Assembly: GCA_963825335.1 (NCBI GenBank)
Contig: CAWGSP010000002.1
Coordinates: forward strand, 1 to 64,000
DNA length: 64,000 bases
Origin: Methanobacterium_B sp963825335
GTDB taxonomy: Archaea > Methanobacteriota > Methanobacteria > Methanobacteriales > Methanobacteriaceae
Direction of reading: 5' to 3'
Made by a program: the position numbers and the translations under genes. Numbering within the stretch: the first letter of the stretch is position 1; each line of letters starts with the position of its first letter. Of the stretch, positions 18,141 to 27,055 are shown one piece after another. Under the pieces are notes generated by a model. That model was given only the letters and a program-made list of their open reading frames with translations, did no database searches and had not been told where the DNA came from.

Positions 18141-18938
18141 TCATGTCAGTATCAGTGCAAGCCCAAATGTTAACATTATCCCAACAAGTATAGGCGGATA
18201 GACTTTCTCAAGGGTCTTTGGATCTATCTTTTTAAGCAGTAAAGGTCCTATGAATGCACCTACTGCAGATCCGCCGCCTAGAAGAATTATTAAAGTCAGA
18301 TTTAATCTTCCTAACAAGTAATAACCACCAATTCCTGCGAATGAATTGAACATGAGTACAAATACCGATGTTCCCACAACCATAACAGCGGGTAAACCTA
18401 AACTATAAAGTCCCGCAATAACAGGTGGCGTTCCACTTATACCAAAAACTCCGGCCATAATACCGGATGCAACTCCGAAAAGGGAAGCTATAATTTTTTT
18501 AGGTCCTGTCAGAATCAAAGACCTGTTTTTACTGCCGTCGGTTTCTTCATTTCCTGAATTTTTACTTCTTTTTAATGCGCTTGAAGCCATTGGAAACACC
18601 ATTATCAACGTAAAAACACCTAAAATCTTAGTTAAAATGTTTGAAGGAATATTGTTGGCAATGTAGGCACCTATTAATGTACCAATTATACCGCCTACAC
18701 CCAAAATTAGACCCGTACGAACATCCAAATTACCCTGTCGAAAATGGCTGATAGCACCCGTAATTGTTGTGGGCAACACCGATGCTAGTGATGTGGCTAT
18801 TGCAACTTGTGATGGAACACCAAAAACTAGTATCAAGACAGGTACAAAGAAACCGCCCCCACCACCACCTAACATAGAAACTAAAAGACCTATTATAAAC
18901 CCAAATAATGGAAGGAAAATTAAATTCAGTTCTAACAT
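18141..18938 (-). CDS. TauE/SafE-family sulfite / anion exporter
   Basis: 265 residues with about eight hydrophobic helices and two internal repeats, as in TauE/SafE (PF01925). The Gly-rich start GFIIGLLVSMLGGGGGGFFVP and the second-half counterpart GVASGIMAGVFGISGTPPV are diagnostic. Family members export sulfite, sulfoacetate or other small organic anions across the cytoplasmic membrane. The gene starts 4 bp after the stop of the MBL-fold hydrolase gene, so translation is probably coupled. MBL hydrolases related to sulfur dioxygenases often sit near TauE, but here the MBL protein looks generic. The substrate is therefore open. Confidence 0.92.
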   Translation of the reverse strand: MLELNLIFLPLFGFIIGLLVSMLGGGGGGFFVPVLILVFGVPSQVAIATSLASVLPTTITGAISHFRQGNLDVRTGLILGVGGIIGTLIGAYIANNIPSNILTKILGVFTLIMVFPMASSALKRSKNSGNEETDGSKNRSLILTGPKKIIASLFGVASGIMAGVFGISGTPPVIAGLYSLGLPAVMVVGTSVFVLMFNSFAGIGGYYLLGRLNLTLIILLGGGSAVGAFIGPLLLKKIDPKTLEKVYPPILVGIMLTFGLALILT

Positions 18939-18942
18939 CCAT

Positions 18943-19680
18943 TTACTCCATTATTAACTCTTCAATTCTTTTGTTAGGATTGTTGTTGAATAGGCCCCCA
19001 TGATAACATATCACGCCTTCGATGTCATATTTTACAAATTTTTTAAGTGAATTTAATGCTTTTTGTGATTCTTCTTCACTTAAACTAGATGTATTGGGAC
19101 CCACAAGCTGCCCATCAATGACGTTCATTGCATCGCCCACAATGAGCGTTTTGCTCTTTTTATGGTAGAGGCATATGTGTCCTGGAGTGTGGCCAGGGGT
19201 ATGTATAACCATGATACCCCCGCAGTAGTCCAGCTCTTCTTCATCTTTCAGTGTTGTGTCAACTTTTGCATAGGTATTTTGAAACATATCCAGATTTTTT
19301 TTCCGCTGATCTTCTGGTAGAGCATTTATACGCTCCAGGATGTTTGAGTTTTTGAGTCTCAACAGTTTTTTCTCTTTTTGAATATAGGGTTTGTCTTCCG
19401 TGTGTGCTATCACTTCAACATGGGGTAATTCCTGAACAATTTCATTTATGCCACCAATATGGTCTATGTCTTGGTGTGTGACTATTATTTTGTTTAGACT
19501 TTTGAATGGTACTCCCGCCTCTTCCATTGCCCTTTTAATTTCGGTTATACTGTTTGGTATTCCTGCATCTACCAGAACAACTGTTTCATCATCCCAGATT
19601 AGTGTTGGATTAATCATCATATTCTGTGCCAAGATATCGATAGATATCTCAAGCATTTCTATTCCATCCGCGATTCTCAT
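18943..19680 (-). CDS. MBL-fold (metallo-beta-lactamase-like) hydrolase
   Basis: 245 residues. The metal motif THQDIDHIGG (HxxxDH form of HxHxDH, with Gln at the second His position) is near residue 70. The later ligands are in IHTPGHTPGHIC (around residue 153), GDAMNV and CYHGG (around residue 226). The replacement of the second His by Gln is common in the lactonase/YtnP-type branch with a dinuclear site. Substrate unknown: lactones, thioesters or other esters. It is part of an AbrB-MBL-TauE operon with a 22-bp gap upstream and 4-bp gap downstream. Confidence 0.9.
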   Translation of the reverse strand: MRIADGIEMLEISIDILAQNMMINPTLIWDDETVVLVDAGIPNSITEIKRAMEEAGVPFKSLNKIIVTHQDIDHIGGINEIVQELPHVEVIAHTEDKPYIQKEKKLLRLKNSNILERINALPEDQRKKNLDMFQNTYAKVDTTLKDEEELDYCGGIMVIHTPGHTPGHICLYHKKSKTLIVGDAMNVIDGQLVGPNTSSLSEEESQKALNSLKKFVKYDIEGVICYHGGLFNNNPNKRIEELIME

Positions 19681-19702
19681 CTTCTTCCCCCAAATAAGTC
19701 AT

Positions 19703-19930
19703 TTATTCTTTTTGATCTTGATTATCTAAGTCTTCCAACACCTTGAGTGCGAAATCTTTTATTCTATCTGCTTTCATGATCTTGAAAACCCTATTATTAT
19801 CTCCAAACACTATTAAACGGTCCCCAGCTTTAATATCAAATTCATCCCTGGCTTTTTTTGGGATTACAATTTGTCCACGTTCACCTACTTTAACAGAGCC
19901 GTAAAATGTTTTACCTTTATCATCTGACAA
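19703..19930 (-). CDS. AbrB/MazE/SpoVT-family DNA-binding protein
   Basis: 75 residues starting at TTG 19930; GGGGTG lies 5 bases upstream and no in-frame ATG fits. The swapped-hairpin motif VKVGERGQIVIPKKARDEFDIKAGDRLIV (about residues 12-40) is diagnostic. A C-terminal helix (IKDFALKVLEDLDNQ) may mediate oligomers. There is no toxin gene next to it; the neighbour 22 bp downstream is an MBL hydrolase, so it is probably a small transcription regulator rather than an antitoxin. Two 15-bp direct repeats lie in its promoter region and could be its own operators. Confidence 0.92.
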   Translation of the reverse strand: MSDDKGKTFYGSVKVGERGQIVIPKKARDEFDIKAGDRLIVFGDNNRVFKIMKADRIKDFALKVLEDLDNQDQKE

Positions 19931-19952
19931 TAGAACACCCCGATATTCATTT

Positions 19953-19993
19953 AATTCATATTTTCATATTTTACATACAATTCATATTTTCAT
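19953..19993 (-). promoter_or_regulatory. Two 15-bp direct repeats before the AbrB operon
   Basis: AATTCATATTTTCAT occurs perfectly at 19953-19967 and 19979-19993, 26 bp apart (start to start). On the minus strand a TATA-like TTTAAATAT lies just upstream (about 20004-20014), placing the repeats over the likely transcription start. Likely autoregulatory operator sites. Confidence 0.55.
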
Positions 19994-20123
19994 GTTTGTA
20001 TGATAATCATATTTAAACATATGGTTGCTGTTTTGAATAATATATCAAAAATCACTGTAAAAAAAAATTGAGGATTGTATAATCCAGATTGATGGGAAGC
20101 TTCTTAATAAAATTTGAATTAAA

Positions 20124-20672
20124 TTATTTGATGTAGCTTACCACATTTTTATTTCGTTCAGGCACCATATTATCGGCTACATCTTTATATCCCAAAGTAA
20201 CACCGTAGTATGGTTTATATCCATCCGGTAAATTCAGCTTTTTAACGTCCGGTGTTTCAAAGAAAAATCTAGCGAGTCCTATCCAGCATGACCCTATATT
20301 CATACTCTCAGCAGTGATTAACATATTTTCGATGGCTGCACAGCAGTCTGGAAGGGGAGATGTTGCATCTTCTTTACCAGAAACAATTATTACAGTGGGT
20401 GCATGGTGAAAAATATGGAAGTTTTCCGTTTTTCCCATCTTAGCCATCCAATCAACTGGTAATTTTGCCATGGCCTTCTTTGATTCCATGCTCATCATAT
20501 CAATGAATCCCACATCTTGTACAACCGTGAAATGCCAAGGTTGGTCATTATGTCCTGTTGGGGCATAAATAGCTGATTCCAGTATCATCTCAAGTTCATC
20601 ATCATTAATTTGATCAGATAAATATTTCCTGATACTTCTCCTATTTTTAATGGTCTTTAACATCTCGTTCAT
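20124..20672 (-). CDS. Nitroreductase-family flavoenzyme
   Basis: 182 residues from the ATG at 20672; the GTG at 20687 would overlap the GAGG ribosome site. The start IKNRRSIRKYLSDQINDDELEMI, the FMN segment APTGHNDQPWHFTVV and NIGSCWIGLAR are standard for nitroreductases. An insert with FHIFHHAPTVIIVSG and CCAAIENMLITAESM also fits. It is an FMN-dependent oxidoreductase of unknown substrate. It is a second, distant paralogue of the gene at 14.8 kb. A 13-bp palindrome lies about 100 bp upstream. Confidence 0.92.
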   Translation of the reverse strand: MNEMLKTIKNRRSIRKYLSDQINDDELEMILESAIYAPTGHNDQPWHFTVVQDVGFIDMMSMESKKAMAKLPVDWMAKMGKTENFHIFHHAPTVIIVSGKEDATSPLPDCCAAIENMLITAESMNIGSCWIGLARFFFETPDVKKLNLPDGYKPYYGVTLGYKDVADNMVPERNKNVVSYIK

Positions 20673-20768
20673 CGAAACAAACCTCACATAAATTTTTTAC
20701 AAATTTTGAATCTTATTAATGAATATTAAATATCTTTATCCAAATATTTGATGGTTAAAATAGACTGG

Positions 20769-20781
20769 CCAGTATAACTGG
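20769..20781 (-). promoter_or_regulatory. 5-3-5 palindrome upstream of nitroreductase
   Basis: CCAGT-ATA-ACTGG is a perfect inverted repeat with an ATA centre. It has the same geometry as the MarR operator at 41.2 kb. It lies between the nitroreductase start and the preceding reductase gene, upstream of a TATA-like region (about 20720-20735). Confidence 0.4.
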
Positions 20782-20868
20782 TTAATTGGTTAAATCTGGA
20801 ATATCCTGTTTTATTTTGATTGGATCGTTGGCTTCGTTTTTGAAATCGAATTATTTTTTGAATTTGAA

Positions 20869-21531
20869 TCAACCAGGTTTTTTATTGGGTGTTTCCTTTG
20901 CAAACCTCACCCCTAACTCGTAGGCTTTATCACAATCCAATGGAAAAACTTCGTTGTGTCTCTTGGTTTTTTCTTCCACATCGAAGGATGAAACATATTT
21001 GGAATAATCATCGAACTGGTATGTGTCACTTACTATCAGTGATTCAGAATAACCGAAGATTCTGCCCAGTATCATATCGTTCAATTCGATATGCTTATCA
21101 ATGTAGAGATCTTTCATGCGATTTTCATCGGTTCCCATAGTATATATGAATCCAACAGGAATCTTTTTAGGGAATAGTGATAATCCACTGGCCTCATATG
21201 TGAGATATGGGAACATGTGCCGTTCCATGAATAGTTTCATCTCTCCTGTCACAGTTCCAAAGTAAATTGGTGAGCCCAATATGATGGCATCAGCTTCCAA
21301 AGCTTTTTTGAGGATGGGTGTCAACTCATCATTGTATCCACATCTACCATAATCTTTACCATTTTTGAGCTTGCATGCAAAGCAACTGGTACAACCTTTA
21401 AAGTTGATTTCGTATAGATGCACTATCTCAACATCGGCTCCCTCTGAAGCCGCGCCTTCGAGTGATTTCTCTAGCAATGTTGCTGTGTTCCATTCTTTTC
21501 TGGGACTACCATTTATCGCTAATATTTTCAT
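20869..21531 (-). CDS. Iron-sulfur-flavoprotein-like NAD(P)H:FMN reductase
   Basis: 220 residues from the ATG at 21531, chosen to match the start of its paralogue at 44.3 kb; the frame continues to another ATG at 21546. The FMN-binding P-loop INGSPRKEWNTATLL is at residues 6-20. The Cys cluster GCTSCFACK followed by YGRC gives the spacing C-x2-C-x2-C-x10-C. Archaeal iron-sulfur flavoproteins use a compact C-x2-C-x2-C-x4-7-C set to bind a 4Fe-4S cluster. The longer last gap makes cluster binding likely but not proven. GSPIYFGTVTGEMK is the second FMN loop. Role: probably two-electron redox, oxygen or quinone detoxification. Three copies of this family occur in the window. Confidence 0.88.
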   Translation of the reverse strand: MKILAINGSPRKEWNTATLLEKSLEGAASEGADVEIVHLYEINFKGCTSCFACKLKNGKDYGRCGYNDELTPILKKALEADAIILGSPIYFGTVTGEMKLFMERHMFPYLTYEASGLSLFPKKIPVGFIYTMGTDENRMKDLYIDKHIELNDMILGRIFGYSESLIVSDTYQFDDYSKYVSSFDVEEKTKRHNEVFPLDCDKAYELGVRFAKETPNKKPG

Positions 21532-21777
21532 TTTTAAAACCTTCATTATATGTTAAATAAATTTTATGGATATCCAATACTTTTCACGCTAAAATTATTT
21601 AATTATATCTTTTTTTTTGATTGTTCGCTTTTTTGGTATTGAATCGATAATGCGGCTTTAAAAAAAATAATTTTATGTAAACATATTTTTACATTTAGTT
21701 AAGTATATATGATATTATGTATAGTATGTTTAACATTAGAGATTTTTTTAAGTCCACATAAAATATTGGTGATCGTG

Positions 21778-22212
21778 ATGAAAGATGAAAAATATGAAAT
21801 AGAATCGAAAAAAGATGATAAAAATTCGCGTCTCAGACGTTTACAAGTACTCCGTATAATAATCCTATTACCCGCTGTAATACTAATTATCTATGGCATT
21901 TCAACAGGAAACTTGTTGGTAACAGCTTCTGCCGTAGCATTGACATTTATCATTGCTTATCCATTTAAAATAAAAATTGAGAAGGAATTTAAGGTTAAGG
22001 ATGAAAGAGGATATTATATCGGTGAAAAAGCAGCCCGCCAGACACTGATAATATTCACCCTAGCGGCAATATATTTGGGAATAGCATTAGACACAGTTAC
22101 TAAACAGTATCCGCAGTATACAACTATCGGGATAACCTTGAACATCTCAGGATTTGTTATAATAATATTATATGCGAGTTTTTACGCATATTATAAGAGG
22201 AAGTATAGTTAA
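21778..22212 (+). CDS. DUF2178-type membrane protein
   Basis: 144 residues from the ATG at 21778; GGTGATC (21768-21774) decides this start over the upstream frame to 21709. A charged N-terminus is followed by paired helices (about residues 20-60). The conserved segment KVKDERGYYIGEKAARQTL (about residues 73-91) comes next, then two more helices. This pattern matches the DUF2178 family that in archaea and bacteria is nearly always followed by a small XRE-type regulator, as here (30 bp downstream). Function unknown; the pair behaves like a membrane sensor plus regulator. Confidence 0.8.
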   Translation: MKDEKYEIESKKDDKNSRLRRLQVLRIIILLPAVILIIYGISTGNLLVTASAVALTFIIAYPFKIKIEKEFKVKDERGYYIGEKAARQTLIIFTLAAIYLGIALDTVTKQYPQYTTIGITLNISGFVIIILYASFYAYYKRKYS

Positions 22213-22241
22213 ACCATTAATTGAATTTTGATGATGATAAC

Positions 22242-22436
22242 ATGAAAAACAAACTCAAAGTGTACAGGGCAATGAACGATCTCACACAGGAAATGTTAGC
22301 AGGAAACCTTGGAGTAACCAGACAAACAATAATCGCCATTGAAAAAAATAAATATGATCCATCCCTTAACTTGGCATTTAAGATAGCTAAATTTTTCGAA
22401 GTGAATATAGAAGACATATTCATCTACGATGAATAA
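22242..22436 (+). CDS. Small XRE-family helix-turn-helix regulator
   Basis: 64 residues from the ATG at 22242 (frame open to a TTG at 22221). The whole protein is one HTH_3 domain: KLKVYRAMNDLTQEMLAGNLGV, then the recognition helix TRQTIIAIEKNKYDPSLNL, then LAFKIAKFFEVNIEDIF. This is the YozG/YvaO-like subgroup that partners DUF2178 or DUF3796 membrane proteins. It probably regulates its own two-gene operon. An imperfect inverted repeat AACCGATC / GATCCGGTT at 22496-22521 follows the gene. Confidence 0.92.
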   Translation: MKNKLKVYRAMNDLTQEMLAGNLGVTRQTIIAIEKNKYDPSLNLAFKIAKFFEVNIEDIFIYDE

Positions 22437-23082
22437 TTTCAGCTCATGAATTTAGCATCTAAAAAACCCATATTTATTGGTGTACTATACTAATTAACCG
22501 ATCATTACTCTTGATCCGGTTCATCCTAAAATTTTACCTTTACAGCTGAATACCACATGTTTACTCTTCTATAATAATTTCTTTAAAAAATTTATCAGTA
22601 TTTTATTGTTTATACCCTCTTCAAGATCAAATGATTTGCTTCAAACAATGGCAGTTCTAATTGAGACAAATTTGATCCATCATTTTTAACTGTACTCAAC
22701 TGTCAAATTATGTAAGCTGACTAAATAATCCTCTATTCAATATCTTCATATGTGTACCGAGTACGTGTTTAAGATCCAAAAATGAAAAATGTTCTCTGCC
22801 ATTTAATTTTAGACCAATTATATGCGAGATCACCTCCAACAGTGTTTCATTTGTTGTTATAAAATCATTATTGGAAGATTATTTATGTGACCACACCCAT
22901 ATTATAGACCTAAGATTAATAAAAAAATATCATAAAATTAATTTAAAATAATTATAATATAAATTAAAAGTACTATTTTATTGATCGATTCAGCAAAAGA
23001 TAGTTATAATTTTTGCATTTACAAGATATGGATAACAATAGAAGATGGTGAATTTATTTAATACAATTTTGAGTTGGTATTT
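22437..23082. other. AT-rich intergenic gap
   Basis: About 640 bp. An imperfect inverted repeat at 22496-22521 may be a terminator for the DUF2178/HTH operon. Nothing else was recognised. Confidence 0.45.
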
Positions 23083-26000
23083 GTGAGTAACGAAGAGTTT
23101 GCAAATGATATTGGTGATAAAAAATCTGATTCAGTTCTTATTAATGGACATAGGGAATTAGAAGATACATTTAATGCATTTCATGATCTTGTGGCCATAA
23201 TCGATCTGGACCATCACATCAAAAGGGTTAATAAAGCCATGGCATGTCGTTTAGATGGTGATCCCGAAGATTTTGTCGGACGCAAATGTTTCTCCCTAGT
23301 GCACGGTACAGACGCACCACCCGAATTTTGTCCACATTCCAAGTTACTCACAGACAGCCAGTATCATGTCAATGAGTTCCCTATCGAAAGTCTGCAGGGA
23401 GATTTTTCGGTTTCTGTATCTCCCATTTTCAATGATCAGACCCAGTTGCAGGGTTGTGTACATGTGGTTAAGGATATCACAGAGAAAAAGAAATTAGAAG
23501 ATTCAAGCAACCTATTGGCCGCAATAGTAGAATCTTCGAATAATGCCATCATTGGAAAGGACCTCGATGCGAAAATTACCACGTGGAATAGTACAGCAAA
23601 AAGCATGTACGGATATTCACGTGATGAGATAATAGGAAAATCCATATCCACATTAATACCATCTAACCTTCATGATGATCTAGACTACATCATGAACAAA
23701 ATCAAAGATGGTGAATCAATAGAACAATATGACACAGTTCGTAAAAGAAAAAATGGAAGCATGATAGATGTTTCATTGTCAATATCGCCCATAATAAACT
23801 CTGAAGGGAATATTATCGGTGCCTCAACAATAGCACATGATATCACAGAACGAAAAAGGGCCGAAGAACACGAACAAGAACTTCTGGAAAATGAAAAACA
23901 ACTTACAGAGGAACTTCAAACCTCCAACGAAGAGCTTCAATGTACCTCTGAAGAGATTCAAACATCCCACGAAGAATTAGAATGCATAACTGAAGAACTT
24001 CAAAACTCCAACGAAGAACTGAGAATACAGCGTGATGCACTGCGTAGAAGTGAAGAAAAATACAGGAATATCATTGAAAATTTACAAAATGCCTATATCC
24101 GAGCAGATATAAACGGAAATATCATCATGGCCAGTCCCTCAGCAGCACGTATGTACGAGTTTGATTCTCCAGAAGGAATGATAGGTATTTCTGCCCTTTC
24201 ATTGTACAAAAATCCAGAAAATAGAAAAACTATCATGGAAGAATTAGAAGTAAAGGGTAAATTAAAGAATTACGAAAGTGTTGCACTGCGGAAAGATGGT
24301 ACATATTTCCAAGCCTCTTTAAATGTTCAATTTCATTATGATCAAGGACAAATAATGGGTACTGAAGCATTTGTAAGTGATATAACCGAATTTAAAAAGG
24401 CAGAATTTGAACGTGAAACATCTAACAAATTCCTCATCATGGTAAATGAATGTACCAGTCTTGCAGATTTGATCAGTTCATCGATCGAATTTTTCAAGCT
24501 ACAATCGGGATGCGAAGCCGTGGGCATTCGACTAAATAGTGGGGAAGATTATCCATATTACGAAACTCAGGGTTTTAATGAAAAATTTGTTCGATTAGAA
24601 AACTATCTTTGCAGTTACAATAAACAAGGATCAGCACACTGTGATAGCGAGGGTAACCCCATCATGGAGTGCATGTGTGGAAACGTGATCTGCGGACGAT
24701 TCGATCCATCATTACCATTTTTCACAAATAAAGGAAGTTTCTGGACCAACAGCACCACAAAATTACTCTCTTCCACCAGCGAAGATGACAGGCAAGCCCG
24801 TACTCGGAACAGGTGTAATGGAGAAGGATATGAATCTGTAGCATTATTACCATTAGTTTCGGGTATTAAAACGTTGGGATTGCTGCAGTTGAATGATCGA
24901 AGCAAAAATCTTTTCACTCGAGAATCAATACTGATCTGGGAGAGACTTGCAGGATATTTAAGTGTGGCAATGGCAAAATTCCAGGCCGAAGAACTCAAAC
25001 AAAGGTTGTTGGAAAATGAACAACAGATAACAGAGGAGCTCCAAACTACTAATGAAGAATTACAATGTATAACCGAAGAGTATCAAACATCTAATGAAGA
25101 GCTCAAGATACAAAATGATACAATACTACAAATAAATACCGCTTTACAAGATAGTGAGGAGCGTTTCCATGATCTGGCCGACAACATACCGAATCTGGCA
25201 TGGATGGCAGATGAAACTGGCTGGATATTCTGGTACAACAAACAATGGTACGAATACACTGGAACAACCTTCGAAGAGATGCAGGGATGGGGATGGAAAA
25301 AAGTACATCATCCAGATTATGTTAAATCTGTTACCGAAGAATGGTCTTTGAGCATCAAAGAAGGAAACCCCTACGAAAACGTTTTTCCATTACGCGGTGC
25401 AGACGGCAATTACCGCTGGTTCCTAACAAGAATCCTACCTATCCGAGATGATCAGGGTAGAATTCAACGGTGGTTTGGTTCTAATACCGATATAACCGAA
25501 AATAAATTGAATGAGAAAAAACTGGAAAACATCATGAAAGAATTGAAGCGTTCAAACAATGAACTGCAAAGATTTGCATATGTTTCTTCACACGATCTGC
25601 AAGAACCATTGAGAATGATCACCAGCTTCACCCAGTTATTAGAAAGGCGTTACAAAAATAAACTGGATGCAGATGCAGATGACTATATTGGTTTCATAGT
25701 TGACGGTGCTAAGCGGATGAAAAGTTTGATTGATGATTTATTAACATTTTCACGCCTTAATACCCAACCTCACGAAGAAATTATCAGTCTGGAAACTGTA
25801 CTGAACACAGCATTACTCAACTTAAAAACATCCATCGATGAAAATAATGTAAAAATTACCCATGACCAACTTCCACAAATAATTGGAGATTCGTCTCGAA
25901 TGGTCCAGGTTTTTCAAAATCTAATCTTAAATGCGATTAAATTCAACAACAATGAAAAACCCGAGATACACATTTCGGTCAAGAAAGAAAAAAACCGTTA

Positions 26001-26220
26001 TATATTCAATGTAAAGGATAATGGTATTGGAATGGACTCAAAACACTTAGAGAGAATCTTCACAATATTCCAGCGTTTACATACGAGACAGGAATATGAA
26101 GGGACAGGAATCGGCCTTGCAATCGTACAAAAAATAGTCCAACAACATGGCGGGGAAATTTGGGTCGAATCAAAACCTGGAGAAGGTTCTACATTCCATT
26201 TCACAATAGTTGAAAAATAA
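23083..26220 (+). CDS. Large PAS/GAF hybrid sensor histidine kinase
   Basis: 1045 residues from a GTG at 23083 (an upstream TTG at 23074 is also possible). In order: PAS (about 25-125, with a Cys/His cluster from VGRKCFSLVHG to FCPHSK), PAS (about 140-255), a heptad-type coiled coil of repeated TEELQ-SNEEL units (about 262-320), PAS (about 325-435), and a GAF domain (about 450-640) with a Cys-rich insert (CMCGNVICGRFDP, RNRCNGEGYES). A second TEELQ coiled coil, a PAS with PAC (about 690-805), HisKA with YVSSHDLQEPLRM, and HATPase with DNGIGM and GTGIGLAI complete it. No membrane helix, so a cytoplasmic sensor; ligands might be heme, a metal or a small molecule. No partner regulator is nearby. 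Confidence 0.9.
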   Translation: MSNEEFANDIGDKKSDSVLINGHRELEDTFNAFHDLVAIIDLDHHIKRVNKAMACRLDGDPEDFVGRKCFSLVHGTDAPPEFCPHSKLLTDSQYHVNEFPIESLQGDFSVSVSPIFNDQTQLQGCVHVVKDITEKKKLEDSSNLLAAIVESSNNAIIGKDLDAKITTWNSTAKSMYGYSRDEIIGKSISTLIPSNLHDDLDYIMNKIKDGESIEQYDTVRKRKNGSMIDVSLSISPIINSEGNIIGASTIAHDITERKRAEEHEQELLENEKQLTEELQTSNEELQCTSEEIQTSHEELECITEELQNSNEELRIQRDALRRSEEKYRNIIENLQNAYIRADINGNIIMASPSAARMYEFDSPEGMIGISALSLYKNPENRKTIMEELEVKGKLKNYESVALRKDGTYFQASLNVQFHYDQGQIMGTEAFVSDITEFKKAEFERETSNKFLIMVNECTSLADLISSSIEFFKLQSGCEAVGIRLNSGEDYPYYETQGFNEKFVRLENYLCSYNKQGSAHCDSEGNPIMECMCGNVICGRFDPSLPFFTNKGSFWTNSTTKLLSSTSEDDRQARTRNRCNGEGYESVALLPLVSGIKTLGLLQLNDRSKNLFTRESILIWERLAGYLSVAMAKFQAEELKQRLLENEQQITEELQTTNEELQCITEEYQTSNEELKIQNDTILQINTALQDSEERFHDLADNIPNLAWMADETGWIFWYNKQWYEYTGTTFEEMQGWGWKKVHHPDYVKSVTEEWSLSIKEGNPYENVFPLRGADGNYRWFLTRILPIRDDQGRIQRWFGSNTDITENKLNEKKLENIMKELKRSNNELQRFAYVSSHDLQEPLRMITSFTQLLERRYKNKLDADADDYIGFIVDGAKRMKSLIDDLLTFSRLNTQPHEEIISLETVLNTALLNLKTSIDENNVKITHDQLPQIIGDSSRMVQVFQNLILNAIKFNNNEKPEIHISVKKEKNRYIFNVKDNGIGMDSKHLERIFTIFQRLHTRQEYEGTGIGLAIVQKIVQQHGGEIWVESKPGEGSTFHFTIVEK

Positions 26221-26373
26221 AATCTGCGATTAAAACGGGAAAGATGTGTTGGGATCTTCAGCATGTATCAATCGATTGATCAACAGGTATTATACACGTG
26301 AATTAATATTCCCACTTCATCAACCTTTTTAATATACAATCAACTTATAATAATTTTTTTTATCTTACTTTTC

Positions 26374-26802
26374 TTAACTGTTTATACTTTCTACAAGTTT
26401 TGTTCCCATATTGAATGCTTTCTCACAATCGATAGGGAATATTTCTTCTCGTCTTTCCGCTTTTTTAACGGGATCAAATAAATCTGAAACATATTTGGAA
26501 TAATCATAAAATTGATACATATCACAAACGAATAGTGTTTCTATTGCTCCGAAAATTCTCTTCAATGCTCCTTCCACTATCATTAAATGTTTATCATATC
26601 CTAACTGTTTCATATGGTCTTCATTAGCATTCATGGTGTAAATGAAACCTGTTGGTATGGTTTTTTTAAAGAGACTTGATACATTTGTATCATAAGCAAC
26701 CCAAGGAAATATTAAACGTTCAAGAAAACATCTCATTTCACCTGAAGTAGATCCCCATGTAAATAGGAGAACCCAAAATGAGGGAATTTATGAAATCCAT
26801 CC
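26374..26802 (-). pseudogene. Broken iron-sulfur-flavoprotein-like reductase
   Basis: The intact frame (26374-26736) encodes the C-terminal half of the reductase family seen at 20.9 and 44.3 kb (MRCFLERLIFPWVAYDT, TGFIYTMNA, YQFYDYSKYVSD, FPIDCEKAF). Upstream, the second FMN loop LILGSPIYMG is readable in another frame. It joins the C-terminal part only if one G is removed from the GGGG run near 26754-26757, so there is a +1 frameshift. Before about 26802 the homology to the paralogues ends; the P-loop and Cys cluster are missing. This is a 5'-deleted, frameshifted relic. Confidence 0.8.
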
Positions 26803-27055
26803 TAGGTTGAATATTCAAAACCACTAACAATAGGATTATTTCCCATACTGGATTTATCAGAAATTAGAACAGTTATTGAATGAATTTTATCAAAATAACT
26901 GTATCTCTTAAAAATTCGAAGTTTTTTTTTAGTTGTAATTCATGAGTTTCATCTTCCACTGTGATGTTTTACCCTGTGTTATTTACAAAAGATATAAATA
27001 ATATCCAATCGTAAAATACTTTGAATTCACTTAATATTAAAAATTAATTGATGTA

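Noticed and set aside
23860..24030. Repeated DNA units (GAAGA-CTTCAA type) inside the large kinase considered as a tandem repeat element
   Set aside because: They encode the heptad TEELQ-SNEEL coiled coil and stay in frame, so they are part of the protein and not a separate element.
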